Shown here: positions 53,168 to 62,597 of the stretch, piece after piece | Layout: every line of letters starts with the position of its first letter | Position numbering within the stretch: the stretch's first letter is position 1 | Source of the DNA: JBMNGG01 sp050949705 | Lineage (GTDB): Bacteria; Bacillota; Thermosediminibacteria; Thermosediminibacterales; Tepidanaerobacteraceae | DNA length: 64,000 nt | Reading direction: 5' to 3' | Assembly: GCA_050949705.1 (NCBI GenBank) | Contig: JBMNGG010000008.1 | Coordinates: forward strand, 310,001-374,000 | The notes under the pieces: generated by a model | The model's input: only the letters and a program-made list of their open reading frames with translations | What the model was told of the DNA's origin: nothing | The model's database searches: none | Program-made: the position numbers and the translations under genes

Positions 53168-54369
53168 ATGGGTCGTCAATCCAATAAGAAGATTGTTTAT
53201 TTAAGACCCCAAAAAAAAACTTCATTTTTAAAGATACTTTTTATAGCCTTGTTTTTTATTTTAGTTATAGTATTAATTTTTTATCACTACATATCAACTA
53301 GGACTTATATTGTAGTAAATGGTACTATCAACGAAAGCTTTTTTACTGATGGGGTAATAATAAAAAATGAAACACTAGTATTTTCGCCTGTGTCTGGTAA
53401 GATACAATTTGTAGTGAATTCTGGAGAAAGAGTCAGAGTGGGTACGCCTATTTTTATTGTCACAACAGACGAAAAGCAAAAAGAGCTCTACGTTAAAGAA
53501 ATTGATGAGATAGTAGAGAAAATTGAAGCACTGCAAAACGATGGGGAGAGTTCTTCGCTATCATTAAGTGTAATAAATAAATCCATTGAAAGCACGACAA
53601 GCAAGATAAAAGAAGCAACCGAAAGTGGCGAATTCGATAAAGTAAAGACTTTTAACGATGAATTATCGCGCTTAACCAAAGAAAAGCAAAAGATACTGGA
53701 ATCAAATGAAAAAAATATAAGCTTACTTAAAGAAAACATCAAAGAATTACAAACAAAACTAAGTGAAATCGATGTAATTGTGCATGCTCCTGTTGCAGGT
53801 ATCATCAGTTTTAGCATAGATGGGCTAGAAGAACTATTAGTTGCAGATAAGGTAAATGAGCTTACCTATACACAATTACAAGGTATAGAAGAGGATAAAA
53901 ATAATAAGAGTATACCAGCACAAACAAAAGCAAATCAACCCGTTGCTAAAATAATAGATAATTTTTCGTGGTATATAGCTCTAAAATTGGAAAAACCGAT
54001 GGAAGAAGGAAAAAGTTATTTCGTTAAATTTGAGGATAGTGAGGAAAAAATCAAGGCGAAATTAACAAGTATACAAAGTGATGGTCCATTGGTTTATTTT
54101 TAGTTAATAGAGACTTAAAAGGTCTTTTGGATTCAAGGAATGTAGATTTAGAAGTAATTGTAGATACTTATTCGGGTTGTGTTATTCCTAGTATGGCACT
54201 ATTTGATAAAGAAGGAATGAAAGGGGTTTATATTATAGAGCAAGGCAAAAGATTTTTTAAGCAAGTAGACATTGTAGCACAAAATGAAAATGAAATAGTT
54301 GTTAATGGTATAAAACCAGGTGATTCAATACTACTAAGATCAAGAGGGGAAGCATCATGGATTCATTAG
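53168..54369 (+). pseudogene. HlyD-like membrane-fusion protein, one-base frameshift
   Basis: The N-terminal part has a basic tail, one membrane segment (about 20-40), a barrel-sandwich region (FSPVSGKIQFVVNSGERVRVGTPIF), a coiled coil, and a second beta region up to ...GPLVYF. Restoring one T in the run near 54099-54103 continues the frame as LVNRDLKGLLDSRNVDLEV through to ...PGDSILLRSRG at 54369. Similar single adaptor-like proteins occur next to yggS-sepF in Clostridia; role unknown, no ABC or RND partner here. The C-terminus overlaps yggS by 13 bases. Confidence 0.8.
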
Positions 54370-55049
54370 AGTGCAATATAGCAAATATTAAAACCAGAGT
54401 AAAAGCTGCCGCTGAGCGCTCAGGTAGAGATTTTAATGATATTAATATAATAGCGGTTACAAAAAATTTTCCAGTGAGCATTATTCAAAAGGCTGTAGAT
54501 CAAGGGATAGTAATATTAGGAGAAAATAGAGTTCAAGAAGCTGCGGCTAAAGTAGAAAACGTTAAAGGAGATGTTCAATGGCACTTAATAGGACATTTAC
54601 AAAAGAATAAAGTTAAACGAGCTGTTGAAATGTTTTCTATGATTCAATCTGTTGATAGCATATCGCTAGCCAATGAAATAAATAAAAGAGCAGACAAATT
54701 GAAGCGAGTAGTCGAAATTCTGGTTCAAATAAACATAGGGAGGGAAACAACAAAATATGGTATAGAACCAGAGCAGGCCATAAGCTTTATTAAAGATGTT
54801 TCATTACTTTCAAATTTGAAAGTAAGAGGTTTAATGACAATAGCACCATATAAAGAAAATCCTGAAGAAGTAAGGGTATATTTTCGACATATGCGAGAAA
54901 TTTACGAAAACATAAAGAATAAGTCATTTGAAAATATCGATATGACTTATTTATCTATGGGGATGAGTAATGATTTTGAAGTGGCTATAGAAGAAGGGGC
55001 TAATATGATAAGAATAGGTACAGGTATTTTTGGCGCTAGGACAAAATAA
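54357..55049 (+). CDS. yggS: YggS-family pyridoxal phosphate homeostasis protein
   Basis: 230 residues. Single-domain alanine-racemase-like barrel: PLP lysine in IIAVTKNFPV, LGENRVQEAAAKV, WHLIGHLQKNKVK, LMTIAPY, LSMGMSNDFEVAIEEGANMIRIGTGIFG. Binds PLP and balances vitamin B6 pools. It heads the yggS-sepF-yggT-divIVA division cluster common in Gram-positives. The start overlaps the preceding gene. Confidence 0.97.
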   Translation: MDSLECNIANIKTRVKAAAERSGRDFNDINIIAVTKNFPVSIIQKAVDQGIVILGENRVQEAAAKVENVKGDVQWHLIGHLQKNKVKRAVEMFSMIQSVDSISLANEINKRADKLKRVVEILVQINIGRETTKYGIEPEQAISFIKDVSLLSNLKVRGLMTIAPYKENPEEVRVYFRHMREIYENIKNKSFENIDMTYLSMGMSNDFEVAIEEGANMIRIGTGIFGARTK

Positions 55050-55067
55050 AAATAAGAGGGGAGAAAA

Positions 55068-55505
55068 ATGAGCGTTAAATCATTTTTTAAAAAAATCCTT
55101 TATTTTTTAGGTATTGAAGATGAAGAAACACAAGAACAAGGAGTAGAAGGTTTTGATGATCATCATATTGCCCGACAAGAACAGAAACGTGTTGGACGAG
55201 TAATTAATATTCATCAGGCCAGTAAGAATACAATGGTAATATTTAAACCTAGTTCTTTTGAGCAAGTTAGAGAAATAACTGACGAAGTTAAGAATCGTAG
55301 AGCAGCTATTGTAAATCTAGAAAAATTAGACAAGGATAATGCAAAAAGGGTTTTAGATTTTATGGCAGGTAGCATTTATGCTTTAAATGGTGCTGTAAAG
55401 AAGGTAGGTCCAGGAATTTTTGTTTTTGTGCCCGATAACATAGATATTTCAGGAGTGGAGATAGAGGAAGACATTAAAGGAAAATCATCTCTGCTTTCAA
55501 AATAA
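55068..55505 (+). CDS. sepF: Cell division protein SepF
   Basis: 145 residues. N-terminal amphipathic membrane-binding helix (MSVKSFFKKILYFLG), variable acidic linker, and the SepF core (PSSFEQVREITDEVKNRRAAIVNLEKLDKDNAKRVLDFMAGSIYALNG split over about 62-120). It tethers FtsZ to the membrane. GAGGGGAGAAAA precedes the ATG. Confidence 0.97.
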   Translation: MSVKSFFKKILYFLGIEDEETQEQGVEGFDDHHIARQEQKRVGRVINIHQASKNTMVIFKPSSFEQVREITDEVKNRRAAIVNLEKLDKDNAKRVLDFMAGSIYALNGAVKKVGPGIFVFVPDNIDISGVEIEEDIKGKSSLLSK

Positions 55506-55517
55506 GAGGTGAAGATT

Positions 55518-55796
55518 TTGATAATATATTTTGTTAATACTTTATTTCAATTTATTTACTTTATGATTACAATAAGAGTTATCCTGTCTTTTTTTCCAGG
55601 GCCTATTAATTCAAATATAACAGGATTTATTTATCAAATAACAGAACCTATCTTAGCTCCTTTTAGAGAGCTAACGAGCAGATTTATGCCTAGGGGAGCT
55701 GGCTATTATTTAGATTTTTCGCCTTTATTAGCATTACTTTTTTTAAATATCCTAAGAGGAATAATTGTTAGAATGCTATATTCAATTCTATGGTAA
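55518..55796 (+). CDS. YggT-family membrane protein
   Basis: 92 residues from TTG 55518 after GAGGTGAAG; GTG 55509 would fall inside that ribosome site. Two membrane segments with the family text RVILSFFPGP and ITEPILAPFRELTSRFMP. Usually encoded between sepF and divIVA; its function is not established. Confidence 0.93.
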   Translation: MIIYFVNTLFQFIYFMITIRVILSFFPGPINSNITGFIYQITEPILAPFRELTSRFMPRGAGYYLDFSPLLALLFLNILRGIIVRMLYSILW

Positions 55797-55809
55797 GGGG
55801 ATGCAGTAT

Positions 55810-56420
55810 ATGGATATTTCACCATTAGATATTCAAAAAAAAGAGTTTAGTAAATCTCTGAGAGGCTATAATAAAGAAGAAGTTGATGAGTTTTTGGAGA
55901 GACTTTTACAAAACTATGAAAGAATATATAAGGAAAACAAAGATTTAAAAGAGCAAATAGAATTATTACAGGATAAGATGAAGCGCTACGAGGAAATTGA
56001 GACAACATTAAAAATACACTTGTATTGGCAGAAAAAACAGCCGAAGATGTCAGGAGAAATGTTCAAAATGAAAGAGAAGCGATATTGAAACAAGCTTCAG
56101 TGCAAGCCCAAAAAATAATACAGCAAGCTGAGCAAGAATATAATCAGATAAAAAGTGAAAATGAAGAATTGAGACGCCAGTTTTTTTTGTATAAACTACG
56201 ATTCAAAAACTTTCTACAATCCCAACTGGACTATCTTGATTCATCTGAATTGAACGTTATTAGTGATGAAAATTTTTCGAGCTCTAATTTAGAAGCGGCA
56301 GCGACAACTGAAGAAATATGTGATGGAGAAACCGAAGAAAAGAAAGACGATTTTAAAGAAATCGTATCATTAAATCCAACTTCGACTTTGTCTGAAGAAG
56401 ATACTTCTCCCGATGAATAA
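55810..56420 (+). pseudogene. divIVA: DivIVA-family division protein, one-base frameshift
   Basis: N-terminal DivIVA lipid-binding part (SPLDIQKKEFSKSLRGYNKEEVDEFLERLL) from ATG 55810, then coiled coil. In the A-run at 56010-56014 one base is missing: restoring it gives TLKNTLVLAEKTAEDVRRNV, which continues in the second frame to 56420. Full length would be about 203 residues, with a long acidic C-terminal tail. DivIVA marks cell poles and division sites. Loss is unlikely to be neutral, so a sequence error is a serious option. Confidence 0.88.
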
Positions 56421-56481
56421 AAGAGCTAAATGTGAAGAATAAAAAAAGAAATGCTGGTTAAATTACTCTAGAGGGAATCAT

Positions 56482-56778
56482 ATGAGTAAAGATAAAATAT
56501 TTCACGAGTTAAGTCAAAAAATCGATGAATTATCTTTAAGGATAGAAGGACTTAACTTAGCAGAGTATCTTGAAATATTGCGAAATCCTAAGAGACTGCT
56601 TTATGTTAACTTTCTAGGTGGTTTAGCCAGAGGTTTTGGCACGGCTATAGGTTTTACCTTATTAGGAGCTTTTGTATTATATATTCTTCAACGTATGGTG
56701 TTTTTGAGATTGCCTATCATAGGGACTTTTATTGCAGATATTATAAAAATTGTTCAAAAGCAGCTTTCCGTCCGTTAG
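56482..56778 (+). CDS. DUF5665 membrane protein
   Basis: 98 residues: an N-terminal helical part (about 1-35), then two hydrophobic stretches (FLGGLARGFGTAIGFTLLGAFVLYIL and LPIIGTFIADIIKIV). RNPKRLLYVNFLGGLARGFG is typical of this small Firmicute family. Function unknown. GAGGGAATCAT precedes ATG 56482. Confidence 0.78.
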   Translation: MSKDKIFHELSQKIDELSLRIEGLNLAEYLEILRNPKRLLYVNFLGGLARGFGTAIGFTLLGAFVLYILQRMVFLRLPIIGTFIADIIKIVQKQLSVR

Positions 56779-56798
56779 TTTCTAAAGGAGGTCAATGC

Positions 56799-57422
56799 TT
56801 GCAACTTTTAAAATATAAAAATCAACTAGTAAAATTAAAGAATCGACTTGAAAAACAAATGGAGACGCTCATTGAAGAAGGTGCTGAATCCTTGAAAGAA
56901 TCAGTAGGTGAGCTTACTAGTTATGATAATCATCCTGCCGATTTAGGTGCTGAAACTTTTGAGAGAGCAAAGGATTTAGGTCTGAAAGGTAATACAAAAG
57001 TTTTGCTTATGAAAGTGAATCACGCTCTAGATAGAATTAATAATGGAACCTATGGAATATGCGAAAAGTGTGGTAAGGATATTGCGATTGATAGATTAAA
57101 TGCATTACCGTATACAACTTTTTGTTTAGACTGTAAAGAAGCGGAAGAACGACCTGGTGATCATAATAAAAGACCAATTGAAGAGGAAAGACTTGGCTTT
57201 CCTTTTGGTAGGACTTTTAATGATGGTACAAATAAAGTAATTTACGATGGAGAAGATGCATGGCAAGAAGTAGCCAGATACGGTACTTCTGATAGTCCGC
57301 AAGATATACCTGGAGCAGTAGATTATACTGAAAGTTATGTTGATGGCGATGAGCAGCGTGGAATAGTAGAAGAAAGTGATGCTATTATTGATGAAGATGA
57401 TAAAAATGAACTAGGTAAATAG
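56799..57422 (+). CDS. yteA: TraR/DksA-type zinc finger protein (YteA-like)
   Basis: 207 residues from TTG 56799 (AAAGGAGGT upstream; ATG 56795 is out of frame). Coiled-coil N-terminus, then the DksA/TraR zinc finger CEKCGKDIA...TTFCLDC (about 86-110), and an acidic C-terminal extension typical of YteA. May be sporulation-related in Bacillus; role otherwise unclear. The terminator follows the stop immediately. Confidence 0.9.
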   Translation: MQLLKYKNQLVKLKNRLEKQMETLIEEGAESLKESVGELTSYDNHPADLGAETFERAKDLGLKGNTKVLLMKVNHALDRINNGTYGICEKCGKDIAIDRLNALPYTTFCLDCKEAEERPGDHNKRPIEEERLGFPFGRTFNDGTNKVIYDGEDAWQEVARYGTSDSPQDIPGAVDYTESYVDGDEQRGIVEESDAIIDEDDKNELGK

Positions 57423-57447
57423 ATACCCTTTTGGGTATTTTTTTTGC
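57422..57447 (+). terminator. Terminator of yteA
   Basis: ATACCC and GGGTAT pair around a short T-rich loop and are followed by eight or more Ts. Confidence 0.85.
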
Positions 57448-57448
57448 A

Positions 57449-57477
57449 TTGAAGTTTATATATAGGTATTATATAAT
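57449..57477 (+). promoter_or_regulatory. Sigma-A promoter of lspA-rluD-pyrR
   Basis: TTGAAG (57449-57454), 17 bases, TATAAT (57472-57477), 38 bases before the lspA start. Confidence 0.7.
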
Positions 57478-57514
57478 TGAAAATAAATGGATATAAACCC
57501 CGGAGGTAGTTAAT

Positions 57515-57985
57515 TTGTATGTATTTTTAACTAGTGTTTTTGTTTTAGCAGCGGATATGATTTCTAAATATCTTATACAAAAATTTATGGATCCTTATGA
57601 ATCGATACCTATTCTGAAAAACATTTTTCACTTAACTTATGTCCAAAATACTGGAGGGGCTTTTAGTATATTGGAAGGCCATACATCATTATTAGTTTTT
57701 GTTTCTTCAATGGTTATACTGGCAATGATTTATATTCTTATAAAAAACCCTATCAGAGAAAGAGCTTTTGGCATTGTTATGGCAATGATACTTGGTGGAG
57801 CTGTTGGGAACCTAGCTGATAGATTGAGATATGGATATGTAGTCGATTTTTTAGATTTTAGGATATGGCCTGTATTTAATATAGCGGATTGTTTTGTTGT
57901 TATAGGTGTCCTTATTTTAGCATACCTTATTATGTTTCATCCAGAATTTCAAAGCCTGTCTGACAAAACAGGAGGTAAATCTTGA
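57515..57985 (+). CDS. lspA: Lipoprotein signal peptidase
   Basis: 156 residues from TTG 57515 (CCGGAGGTAG upstream). Four membrane segments; YVQNTGGAFSIL, GGAVGNLADRLRYGYVVDFLDF and FNIADCFVVIGV hold the two catalytic Asp residues of signal peptidase II. It cuts prolipoprotein signal peptides in the membrane. The stop overlaps the rluD start (TTGA). Confidence 0.97.
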   Translation: MYVFLTSVFVLAADMISKYLIQKFMDPYESIPILKNIFHLTYVQNTGGAFSILEGHTSLLVFVSSMVILAMIYILIKNPIRERAFGIVMAMILGGAVGNLADRLRYGYVVDFLDFRIWPVFNIADCFVVIGVLILAYLIMFHPEFQSLSDKTGGKS

Positions 57986-58908
57986 ATAAGCAACACTTCT
58001 TTTTAGTAGATGAAAGCAATAAAAAAAAACGTTTAGATGTATTTTTAAGTGAAAGGTTAGACGATTCTAGGAGCTTTCTAAAAAAGGGGATTGTAGATGG
58101 ATGGGTAAGGGTAAACGGTTTAATTGTAAAACCTAACTATAAATTACGAGAACAAGATCATATAACAGTTACTATTCCTTTGCCGGAGAGAATATCAATA
58201 GAACCGGAAAAAATACCAATTGACATAATCTATGAAGATACAGATATTATTGTTATTAATAAAAAGCGTGGAATGGTAGTTTATCCTGCCCCAGGTAATT
58301 ATTCAGGTACACTTATTAATGCAGTTCTAAACCATACGAAGAATTTGTCGGTTAGAAGTGGTTTAATGAGACCAGGCATTATCCACCGATTAGATAAGGA
58401 CACATCCGGTATTATTGTTTTAGCAAAAAGTGATGCTGCTCATATGAGTATTTCAAAACAACTTAAGAAACGAGAAGTTAGAAAAGTATACCAAACTTTC
58501 GTCTGGGGTCAGGTAAGTGAGACCAAGGGTACTATATCGGCGCCTATTGGAAGACATCCTGTAAAACGAAAAGAGATGTCGGTTTCCGTGAAAAATTCCA
58601 GAGAAGCTATTACCCATTTTACTGTACTAGAACGATTTGACGAATTTACTTTTCTTGAAGTAACCATAGAAACCGGCAGGACACACCAAATAAGAGTCCA
58701 CATGAAATTCATTGGTCATCCTATAGTAGGTGATCCAGTATATTCAAGAAAAAAAGCCCCGTTTGATATATCGGGGCAGGCTCTTCATGCTTATAAACTT
58801 GGCTTACGTCACCCCAGTACAAATAAGTATATGGAATTTACAGCGCCTTTGCCCAATGACATGAAAACAATATATAATTTATTAAAGTCTAACAAAAAGA
58901 GGGGGTAA
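57982..58908 (+). CDS. rluD: RluA-family rRNA pseudouridine synthase
   Basis: 308 residues from TTG 57982, four bases overlapping lspA. An N-terminal S4 RNA-binding domain (about 14-75) and a catalytic domain with HRLDKDTSGIIVLAKS holding the active-site Asp, and GRTHQIRVHMKFIGHPIVGD. It modifies 23S rRNA; the exact positions are not certain, and the symbol refers to the nearest well-known member. Confidence 0.93.
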   Translation: MNKQHFFLVDESNKKKRLDVFLSERLDDSRSFLKKGIVDGWVRVNGLIVKPNYKLREQDHITVTIPLPERISIEPEKIPIDIIYEDTDIIVINKKRGMVVYPAPGNYSGTLINAVLNHTKNLSVRSGLMRPGIIHRLDKDTSGIIVLAKSDAAHMSISKQLKKREVRKVYQTFVWGQVSETKGTISAPIGRHPVKRKEMSVSVKNSREAITHFTVLERFDEFTFLEVTIETGRTHQIRVHMKFIGHPIVGDPVYSRKKAPFDISGQALHAYKLGLRHPSTNKYMEFTAPLPNDMKTIYNLLKSNKKRG

Positions 58909-58912
58909 CACA

Positions 58913-59449
58913 TTGGAAGAAAAAGCCCGTATAATGGATGAACAAGCTATAAGCCGCGCACTAATCAGAATCAGCCATGAAATCATTGAAAAGAATAAAG
59001 GTGTTGATGATTTAGTAATAATTGGTATTAGAAGAAGAGGAGTGCCTTTAGCTAAAAAACTAGCAGAATATATTTCTTCTATTGAAGGAGTTAATGTAGC
59101 GGTAGGAATATTGGATATAACACTTTATAGAGACGATTTATCGCTATTAGCTGCTCATCCAGTAGTGCACAAAACCGAAATTCCTTTTAAGATTACCGAT
59201 AAGAAAGTTATATTAGTAGATGATGTGGTGTACACAGGTAGAACTGTACGAGCAGCCCTTGATGCTTTATCGGATTTAGGTCGAGCTCAATCAATACAAT
59301 TAGCTGTATTGATTGATCGAGGCCATCGTGAATTACCTATTAGACCCGATTTTGTAGGGAAAAATGTACCAACTTCAAAAGATGAAATTGTGGAAGTTAG
59401 ACTTAAAGAGATAGACGGGGAAAATAACGTTGTTATTTTAAAACGATAA
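58913..59449 (+). CDS. pyrR: Bifunctional pyr operon regulator / uracil phosphoribosyltransferase
   Basis: 178 residues from TTG 58913 (GAGGGGGTAACA upstream). PRPP motif VILVDDVVYTGRTVRAAL and LAVLIDRGHRELPIRPDFVGKNVPTS are PyrR signatures. PyrR binds pyr mRNA leaders and attenuates them when UMP is high. No pyr genes or PyrR-binding loop are seen here. It overlaps the convergent rqcH gene by 12 bases. Confidence 0.96.
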   Translation: MEEKARIMDEQAISRALIRISHEIIEKNKGVDDLVIIGIRRRGVPLAKKLAEYISSIEGVNVAVGILDITLYRDDLSLLAAHPVVHKTEIPFKITDKKVILVDDVVYTGRTVRAALDALSDLGRAQSIQLAVLIDRGHRELPIRPDFVGKNVPTSKDEIVEVRLKEIDGENNVVILKR

Positions 59450-61204
59450 TTCTTCTATAATATCTTTATTTGGAGTTACGTATATGGTTTTTTGATGAAA
59501 GTAATTCACAAAACCCGGTTTTGCTCCGGCGGGTTTTTTTACATACCGAACATAGGTATAATCTACAGGGACATTACTGCTATTACGGCTTTTACTAAAA
59601 TATGCTGCAAGCATAGCAGCTTCCCTTATAGTATTTTCACTTACTGTCCCTTTGCTACATTTGATTATTACGTGGGAACCTGGAATGTTTTTAGTATGAA
59701 GCCATATATCATCGGGATTGGCTTTTTTAAAAGTAAGAATATCATTCTGTCTATTATTCTTACCTATTTGTATTATAAAACCATCAGAAGATTTAAATTG
59801 TAAAGCATCAGAAGATTGTAGTTTCTGCATTTTTTTCCTAGGATTTTTTATATAATTGAAGGTTTCTAATTCCTGTTGAATTGCCGATAAATCTTCTAAT
59901 GTCTCGCTGTCCTTTATGTTAAGCAAAGTACTTTCAAGATAATTAATTTCCATTTGTGTTTTACTTATTCTTGACCTAACTTTTTTTTCGGTTGATTGTA
60001 ATTTTTTATATCTGTTGAAATAGACTTGAGCATTATGAGATGGCGATAGCTTTTCATTTAATGGTATTAAAACTTCTTCACTAGGTTTGTAAAAGTTAGT
60101 TAATTTAACATGACTTTGTCCAGGTTTTATCTTGTATAAATTTGCTGATAGTATTTCGCCCCATAGTCTATACTTTTGTGATTCTAATGTTGTTTTAAAT
60201 TTTTCTTCTAAAAATCCTAAATTCTTTTTTTGCTTTTTCAAGTGTTTTGTTATTTGTGATTCTAAATGATGCTTAGCTATATTTAAAGCTGATGCTTTTC
60301 TTTTTTTGTTAAAGAAGTAATCAACAGCAGTATTTACAGAAACATCACTAAAAACCTTATGATAATTTAAACCTATTATGGGAAAGAGCCAAAAATCAAG
60401 GGGTTCTTTCTTTTTATAGTGATTATAAACACAAGGAGTAAAGCAAGATGTTAGGAGATTTTCCTTTAATTCTATCAACACTTGGATGATTTTACTAATA
60501 TCGCTATCTTCTAGTTCTGTCATGGGAGTTACATGGTCAATTCCCGCCATTAAAGCTACTTGCTGAGCCGAAACACCGGAAAACCCTGCAAATTTATCAA
60601 GTATCCATCGACTTAGGGTTTTATTATTTTTGGTTTTATTTGCTTCTTCAATAATTGTTCTAATATTATTAGCATCAACTGTTAGAAGGTTTGTTTTATA
60701 TACTATTGGGGGATTAACATAAGGTTCTCCAGGAAGAACTTCTCTATGTCGATTTACATTAAAACTTATTCTTTTTATTGAATCTATCACTGTATTGTTT
60801 TTTGAGTTTAATAAAATGATATTGCTGTGTTTGCCCATTATTTCTATTATTAGTTTATATTCAATTGGTTGTAAAAACTCGTCAGTATTTTGTACAACTA
60901 TTTCTACAATACGTTCTAGCCCCAATTGGGATATGGAATCTATTTTACCACCTGTAAGATATTTTCTAAGGAGCATACAAAACATTGGAGGTGAAGAAGG
61001 GTTTGCTTCTAAATTATTTGTAAAATGTATCCTGCAATTTATTGGGTCTACCGACAATAATAGTTTGTATTCTTGGTGATTATTACGAACAAATAGGTTT
61101 ATTTCATGATTATTAGGCTGATATATCTTGTTTATTTTTGTTCCAGGCAGACATTCTTTAAGCTCCTGTACTACTCCATATAATGTTATTCCATCAAATG
61201 GCAT
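59438..61204 (-). CDS. rqcH: Ribosome quality control protein RqcH (NFACT/FbpA family)
   Basis: 588 residues. NFACT-N domain (MPFDGITLYGVVQELK...), HhH and coiled-coil middle (about 290-430), and NFACT-R C-terminal domain with DDIWLHTKNIPGSHVII and MLAAYFSKSRNSSNVPVDYTYV. In Bacillus, RqcH adds Ala tails to stalled nascent chains on 50S subunits; the same family was once called fibronectin-binding. AAGGAGGTTTCACTT precedes ATG 61204. Single gene. Confidence 0.94.
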   Translation of the reverse strand: MPFDGITLYGVVQELKECLPGTKINKIYQPNNHEINLFVRNNHQEYKLLLSVDPINCRIHFTNNLEANPSSPPMFCMLLRKYLTGGKIDSISQLGLERIVEIVVQNTDEFLQPIEYKLIIEIMGKHSNIILLNSKNNTVIDSIKRISFNVNRHREVLPGEPYVNPPIVYKTNLLTVDANNIRTIIEEANKTKNNKTLSRWILDKFAGFSGVSAQQVALMAGIDHVTPMTELEDSDISKIIQVLIELKENLLTSCFTPCVYNHYKKKEPLDFWLFPIIGLNYHKVFSDVSVNTAVDYFFNKKRKASALNIAKHHLESQITKHLKKQKKNLGFLEEKFKTTLESQKYRLWGEILSANLYKIKPGQSHVKLTNFYKPSEEVLIPLNEKLSPSHNAQVYFNRYKKLQSTEKKVRSRISKTQMEINYLESTLLNIKDSETLEDLSAIQQELETFNYIKNPRKKMQKLQSSDALQFKSSDGFIIQIGKNNRQNDILTFKKANPDDIWLHTKNIPGSHVIIKCSKGTVSENTIREAAMLAAYFSKSRNSSNVPVDYTYVRYVKKPAGAKPGFVNYFHQKTIYVTPNKDIIEELSF

Positions 61205-61270
61205 AAGTGAAACCTCCTTGCTGTGTTAAGTATAGCATTAAAATATGATCTTTAGAAGGCTAGATTAATG

Positions 61271-61299
61271 TTGTTTTAAATAAAATTAAATGATATAAT
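61271..61299 (+). promoter_or_regulatory. Sigma-A promoter of yicC-remA-gmk-rpoZ-coaBC
   Basis: TTGTTT (61271-61276), 17 bases, TATAAT (61294-61299), about 108 bases upstream of yicC. Confidence 0.75.
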
Positions 61300-61320
61300 T
61301 ATTTAGACGATTACACTGTG

Positions 61321-61343
61321 AAACCAGGGAAATTCCCTGGTTT
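61321..61343 (+). promoter_or_regulatory. Leader hairpin upstream of yicC
   Basis: AAACCAGGG and CCCTGGTTT form a perfect 9-bp stem with a five-base loop near the 5' end of the predicted transcript. No real T-run follows (AATGGATTTT), so it may stabilise the mRNA or bind a regulator rather than terminate. Confidence 0.6.
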
Positions 61344-61406
61344 AATGGATTTTAATACTTAAATAGTAAGATTATTTTAGAGTTTTTATACATAGAGGAG
61401 AAGAAT

Positions 61407-62279
61407 ATGATCAGAAGTATGACTGGATATGGACGAGGAGAAAATAAAGACAATTACAATACAGTTGTAGAGATACGTTCAGTTAACCATAGGTTTTTGG
61501 ATATATATGTAAGGATGTCAAAGCCATGGCTTTTTTTGGAGGATAAGATAAAAAGCTACATTAGGGGTAAAATACTCCGTGGGAGAGTAGATGTTTTTAT
61601 TAATTTTTCAAGCGAAAACTTACCAGTTACTTTAAAAATTGACAAATCTCTAGCTAACAATTACTATAAGAAATTAATAGAGCTAAAAAATGAAACTGGT
61701 TATGAAGGGCCCGTATCATTATCTTTGCTTTCTATTATTCCTAATATAATTACTCTTGAGGAAGATCCTATATCAGAACAAGAATTATGGAACGCATTAT
61801 TACCAGCTTTGAACGAGGCAATGGACGAACTAATCAAGATGCGCAAAAAGGAAGGTGAAAACCTCTGGGAAGATATAGCTAAAAGGTTACTAATTATTGA
61901 GAATATGACAGAATCTATTAAAGAGCGAGCAGAGATTGTTCCACAAGAATATGCAAAAAAACTTAAACATAATGTTGAAAAGCTTTGTCAAGATATTTGC
62001 ATAGAGCGAGATAGAATTGAAGCAGAAGTAGTGTTATTTGCCGAGAAATCTAACATAACTGAAGAAGTAATTAGAATAAGGAGCCATATAGCTCAGATGA
62101 GAGAGTTAGTTAATTCAGAGAAATCTGTAGGAAAAAACATGGATTTTATTGCGCAGGAAATATTTAGAGAAATTAATACAATAGCAGCTAAGTCTTCTGA
62201 CTATAATATTTCGAAGAATGCAATCGAGATTAAGAGCCAGCTAGAAAAGATACGAGAACAAATTCAGAATATAGAGTAA
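61407..62279 (+). CDS. yicC: YicC-family endoribonuclease
   Basis: 290 residues. N-terminal MIRSMTGYGRGE and RSVNHRFLDIYVRM, central LLIIENMTESIKERAEIVPQ, and C-terminal SHIAQMRELVNSEKSVGKNMDFIAQEIFREINTIAAKSSD are the YicC/YloC signatures. It is a metal-dependent RNase implicated in sRNA turnover. GAGGAGAAGAAT precedes ATG 61407. First gene of a conserved Firmicute cluster. Confidence 0.95.
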   Translation: MIRSMTGYGRGENKDNYNTVVEIRSVNHRFLDIYVRMSKPWLFLEDKIKSYIRGKILRGRVDVFINFSSENLPVTLKIDKSLANNYYKKLIELKNETGYEGPVSLSLLSIIPNIITLEEDPISEQELWNALLPALNEAMDELIKMRKKEGENLWEDIAKRLLIIENMTESIKERAEIVPQEYAKKLKHNVEKLCQDICIERDRIEAEVVLFAEKSNITEEVIRIRSHIAQMRELVNSEKSVGKNMDFIAQEIFREINTIAAKSSDYNISKNAIEIKSQLEKIREQIQNIE

Positions 62280-62298
62280 AACTTTAGGAGGTATTAAT

Positions 62299-62583
62299 AT
62301 GGATATAAAACTGGTAAACGTCGGATTCGGGAACATTGTATCAGCTAATAGGATTGTTGCTATAGTTAGCCCTGAGTCGGCTCCCATTAAACGTATTATT
62401 CAAGAAGCACGCGATCGAGGAATGCTTATAGATGCAACATATGGAAGAAGAACTCGAGCAGTTATTATCACTGATAGTGATCATGTAGTCTTATCAGCAG
62501 TTCAGCCCGAGACTGTGGCACATCGTCTTGGCACCAACAAAAATACGATTGAAGATGAAGAAGTAGATATGGGTGAAGAATAA
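62299..62583 (+). CDS. remA: RemA-family regulator (DUF370)
   Basis: 94 residues: LVNVGFGNIVSANRIVAIVSPESAPIKR split by the family's RDRGMLIDATYGRRTRAVIITDSDHVVLSAVQPETVAHR. RemA is a DNA-binding activator of biofilm matrix genes in Bacillus; in Clostridia its targets are not known. A strong AGGAGG precedes the ATG. Always between yicC and gmk in this cluster. Confidence 0.95.
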   Translation: MDIKLVNVGFGNIVSANRIVAIVSPESAPIKRIIQEARDRGMLIDATYGRRTRAVIITDSDHVVLSAVQPETVAHRLGTNKNTIEDEEVDMGEE

Positions 62584-62597
62584 AGGGGTTGTTTTAG

